In this document: in pieces, positions 5,968 through 6,290 of the stretch | Position numbering within the stretch: position 1 is the first letter of the stretch | How the letters are laid out: the number at the start of each line of letters is the position of its first letter | Assembly: GCA_934527255.1 (NCBI GenBank) | Contig: CAKTAM010000103.1 | Span: 1 to 6,290 of the forward strand | Length of the DNA: 6,290 bases | Source of the DNA: an uncultured Oscillospiraceae bacterium | GTDB lineage: Bacteria > Bacillota > Clostridia > Oscillospirales > Ruminococcaceae | Direction of reading: 5' to 3' | Translations under genes and position numbers: made by a program | The notes under the pieces: generated by a model | Database searches by the model: none | What the model saw: only the letters and a program-made list of their open reading frames with translations | What the model was told of the DNA's origin: nothing

Positions 5968-6270
5968 TCAACGCATCAGCTTCTGCACAATATCCACCAG
6001 CTCATCGGTCGTTTCCGTCTTGCCCTGCTGAATATCACGCACCACACAGGTATGAATGTGACTGGACAACAGGCTTTTGCCAAAGCTGTTCAATGCCGCC
6101 GTCACCGCCGCCACCTGCGTTAAAATATCTACGCAGTAGGCCTCCTTTTCCAGCATGCCGCGAATACCGCGGATCTGCCCCTCTATCCGGTTCAGCCGGT
6201 TTTGAAGCGCGCGATATTCCTCTTCTGTGCGGTGCGTCGTTTTGCAGCAGCAGCACTTTTTCTCTTCCAT
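5968..6270 (-). CDS. csoR: Copper-sensing transcriptional repressor, CsoR family
   Basis: This is a cytoplasmic, all-helical repressor (CsoR/RcnR family, formerly DUF156) that leaves DNA when Cu(I) binds and so switches on the copper efflux genes that follow. It has 100 residues, the normal length. The family core NRLNRIEGQIRGI is at 24-36. The Cu(I) ligands are all present with canonical spacing: Cys46 (AYCVDIL), His71 and Cys75 (HIHTC), i.e. Cys-x24-His-x3-Cys, as in B. subtilis CsoR (C45/H70/C74). The N-terminal tail carries four consecutive Cys (6-9) and His13, which could be extra metal ligands. The start is ATG with AAGGAGG (6285-6279) 8 nt upstream. The gene lies 13 nt before copA and is surely its operon partner. 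The operator and promoter must lie beyond the right end. Cu(I) sensing, rather than Ni or sulfide sensing by relatives, is supported by the ligands and by the neighbouring copA. Confidence 0.95.
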   Translation of the reverse strand: MEEKKCCCCKTTHRTEEEYRALQNRLNRIEGQIRGIRGMLEKEAYCVDILTQVAAVTAALNSFGKSLLSSHIHTCVVRDIQQGKTETTDELVDIVQKLMR

Positions 6271-6278
6271 TGTTGCAG

Positions 6279-6285
6279 CCTCCTT
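6279..6285 (-). promoter_or_regulatory. csoR ribosome binding site
   Basis: AAGGAGG (6285-6279, reading leftward) lies 8 nt before the csoR ATG at 6270. It is a full-strength site and confirms the 100-residue reading. Only five bases of upstream sequence remain in the window, so the CsoR operator cannot be seen. Confidence 0.85.
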
Positions 6286-6290
6286 ATACC

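Noticed and set aside
6283..6288. TATAAG reading leftward before csoR as a -10 box
   Set aside because: Transcription would begin inside or after the ribosome binding site, so the csoR promoter must be farther upstream, outside the window.

Overview
This is a GC-rich stretch (about 60% by eye, not counted) of a bacterial chromosome. AAGGAG-type ribosome binding sites at 7-8 nt spacing, tight gene packing and the family flavour of the proteins (a CsoR/CopA copper operon, a MATE exporter, and a uracil permease with a Cys-rich NTTYGE region) point to a Gram-positive Firmicute. A gut clostridium of the Oscillospiraceae/Ruminococcaceae type is my best guess, but there is no rRNA or other marker gene here to prove it.

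Layout. Positions 1-1241 (+) hold most of an NCS2-family uracil permease whose N-terminus lies before the window. It is followed by a textbook intrinsic terminator (1267-1309). Positions 1310-1768 contain no convincing gene. They hold a nested inverted-repeat structure (1404-1505) and a probable terminator for the leftward gene (1623-1669). Everything from 1769 to the right end is on the minus strand. Read in the direction of transcription, from right to left, it runs csoR (6270-5968), a copper P1B-ATPase with a C-terminal CopZ-like domain (5954-3435), a terminator (3378-3359), a promoter (3357-3329), a leader with a second terminator-like hairpin (3297-3245), and a MATE exporter (3217-1769).

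How the genes work together. CsoR should repress the csoR-copA operon until Cu(I) binds its Cys-His-Cys site. CopA then pumps Cu(I) out of the cytoplasm, and its terminal metal-binding domains or a free CopZ-like chaperone deliver the ion. The MATE exporter appears to be a separate transcription unit. Its promoter abuts the copA terminator, and a hairpin plus U-tract sits just before its TTG start, so premature termination (attenuation) is possible. The uracil permease converges on this cluster and is functionally unrelated.

The most interesting point is the CopA/CopZ junction. The C-terminal heavy-metal-associated domain is in frame with CopA, yet it has its own AAGGAG site 7 nt before an ATG that would give a normal 69-residue CopZ. 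In the +1 frame a TGA overlaps that ATG as ATGA, the usual layout of two coupled genes. The locus may therefore make both a fusion and a free chaperone, may be a recently fused gene pair, or may carry a single-base indel in an A-rich linker. No mobile element, CRISPR array, tRNA or rRNA was seen.
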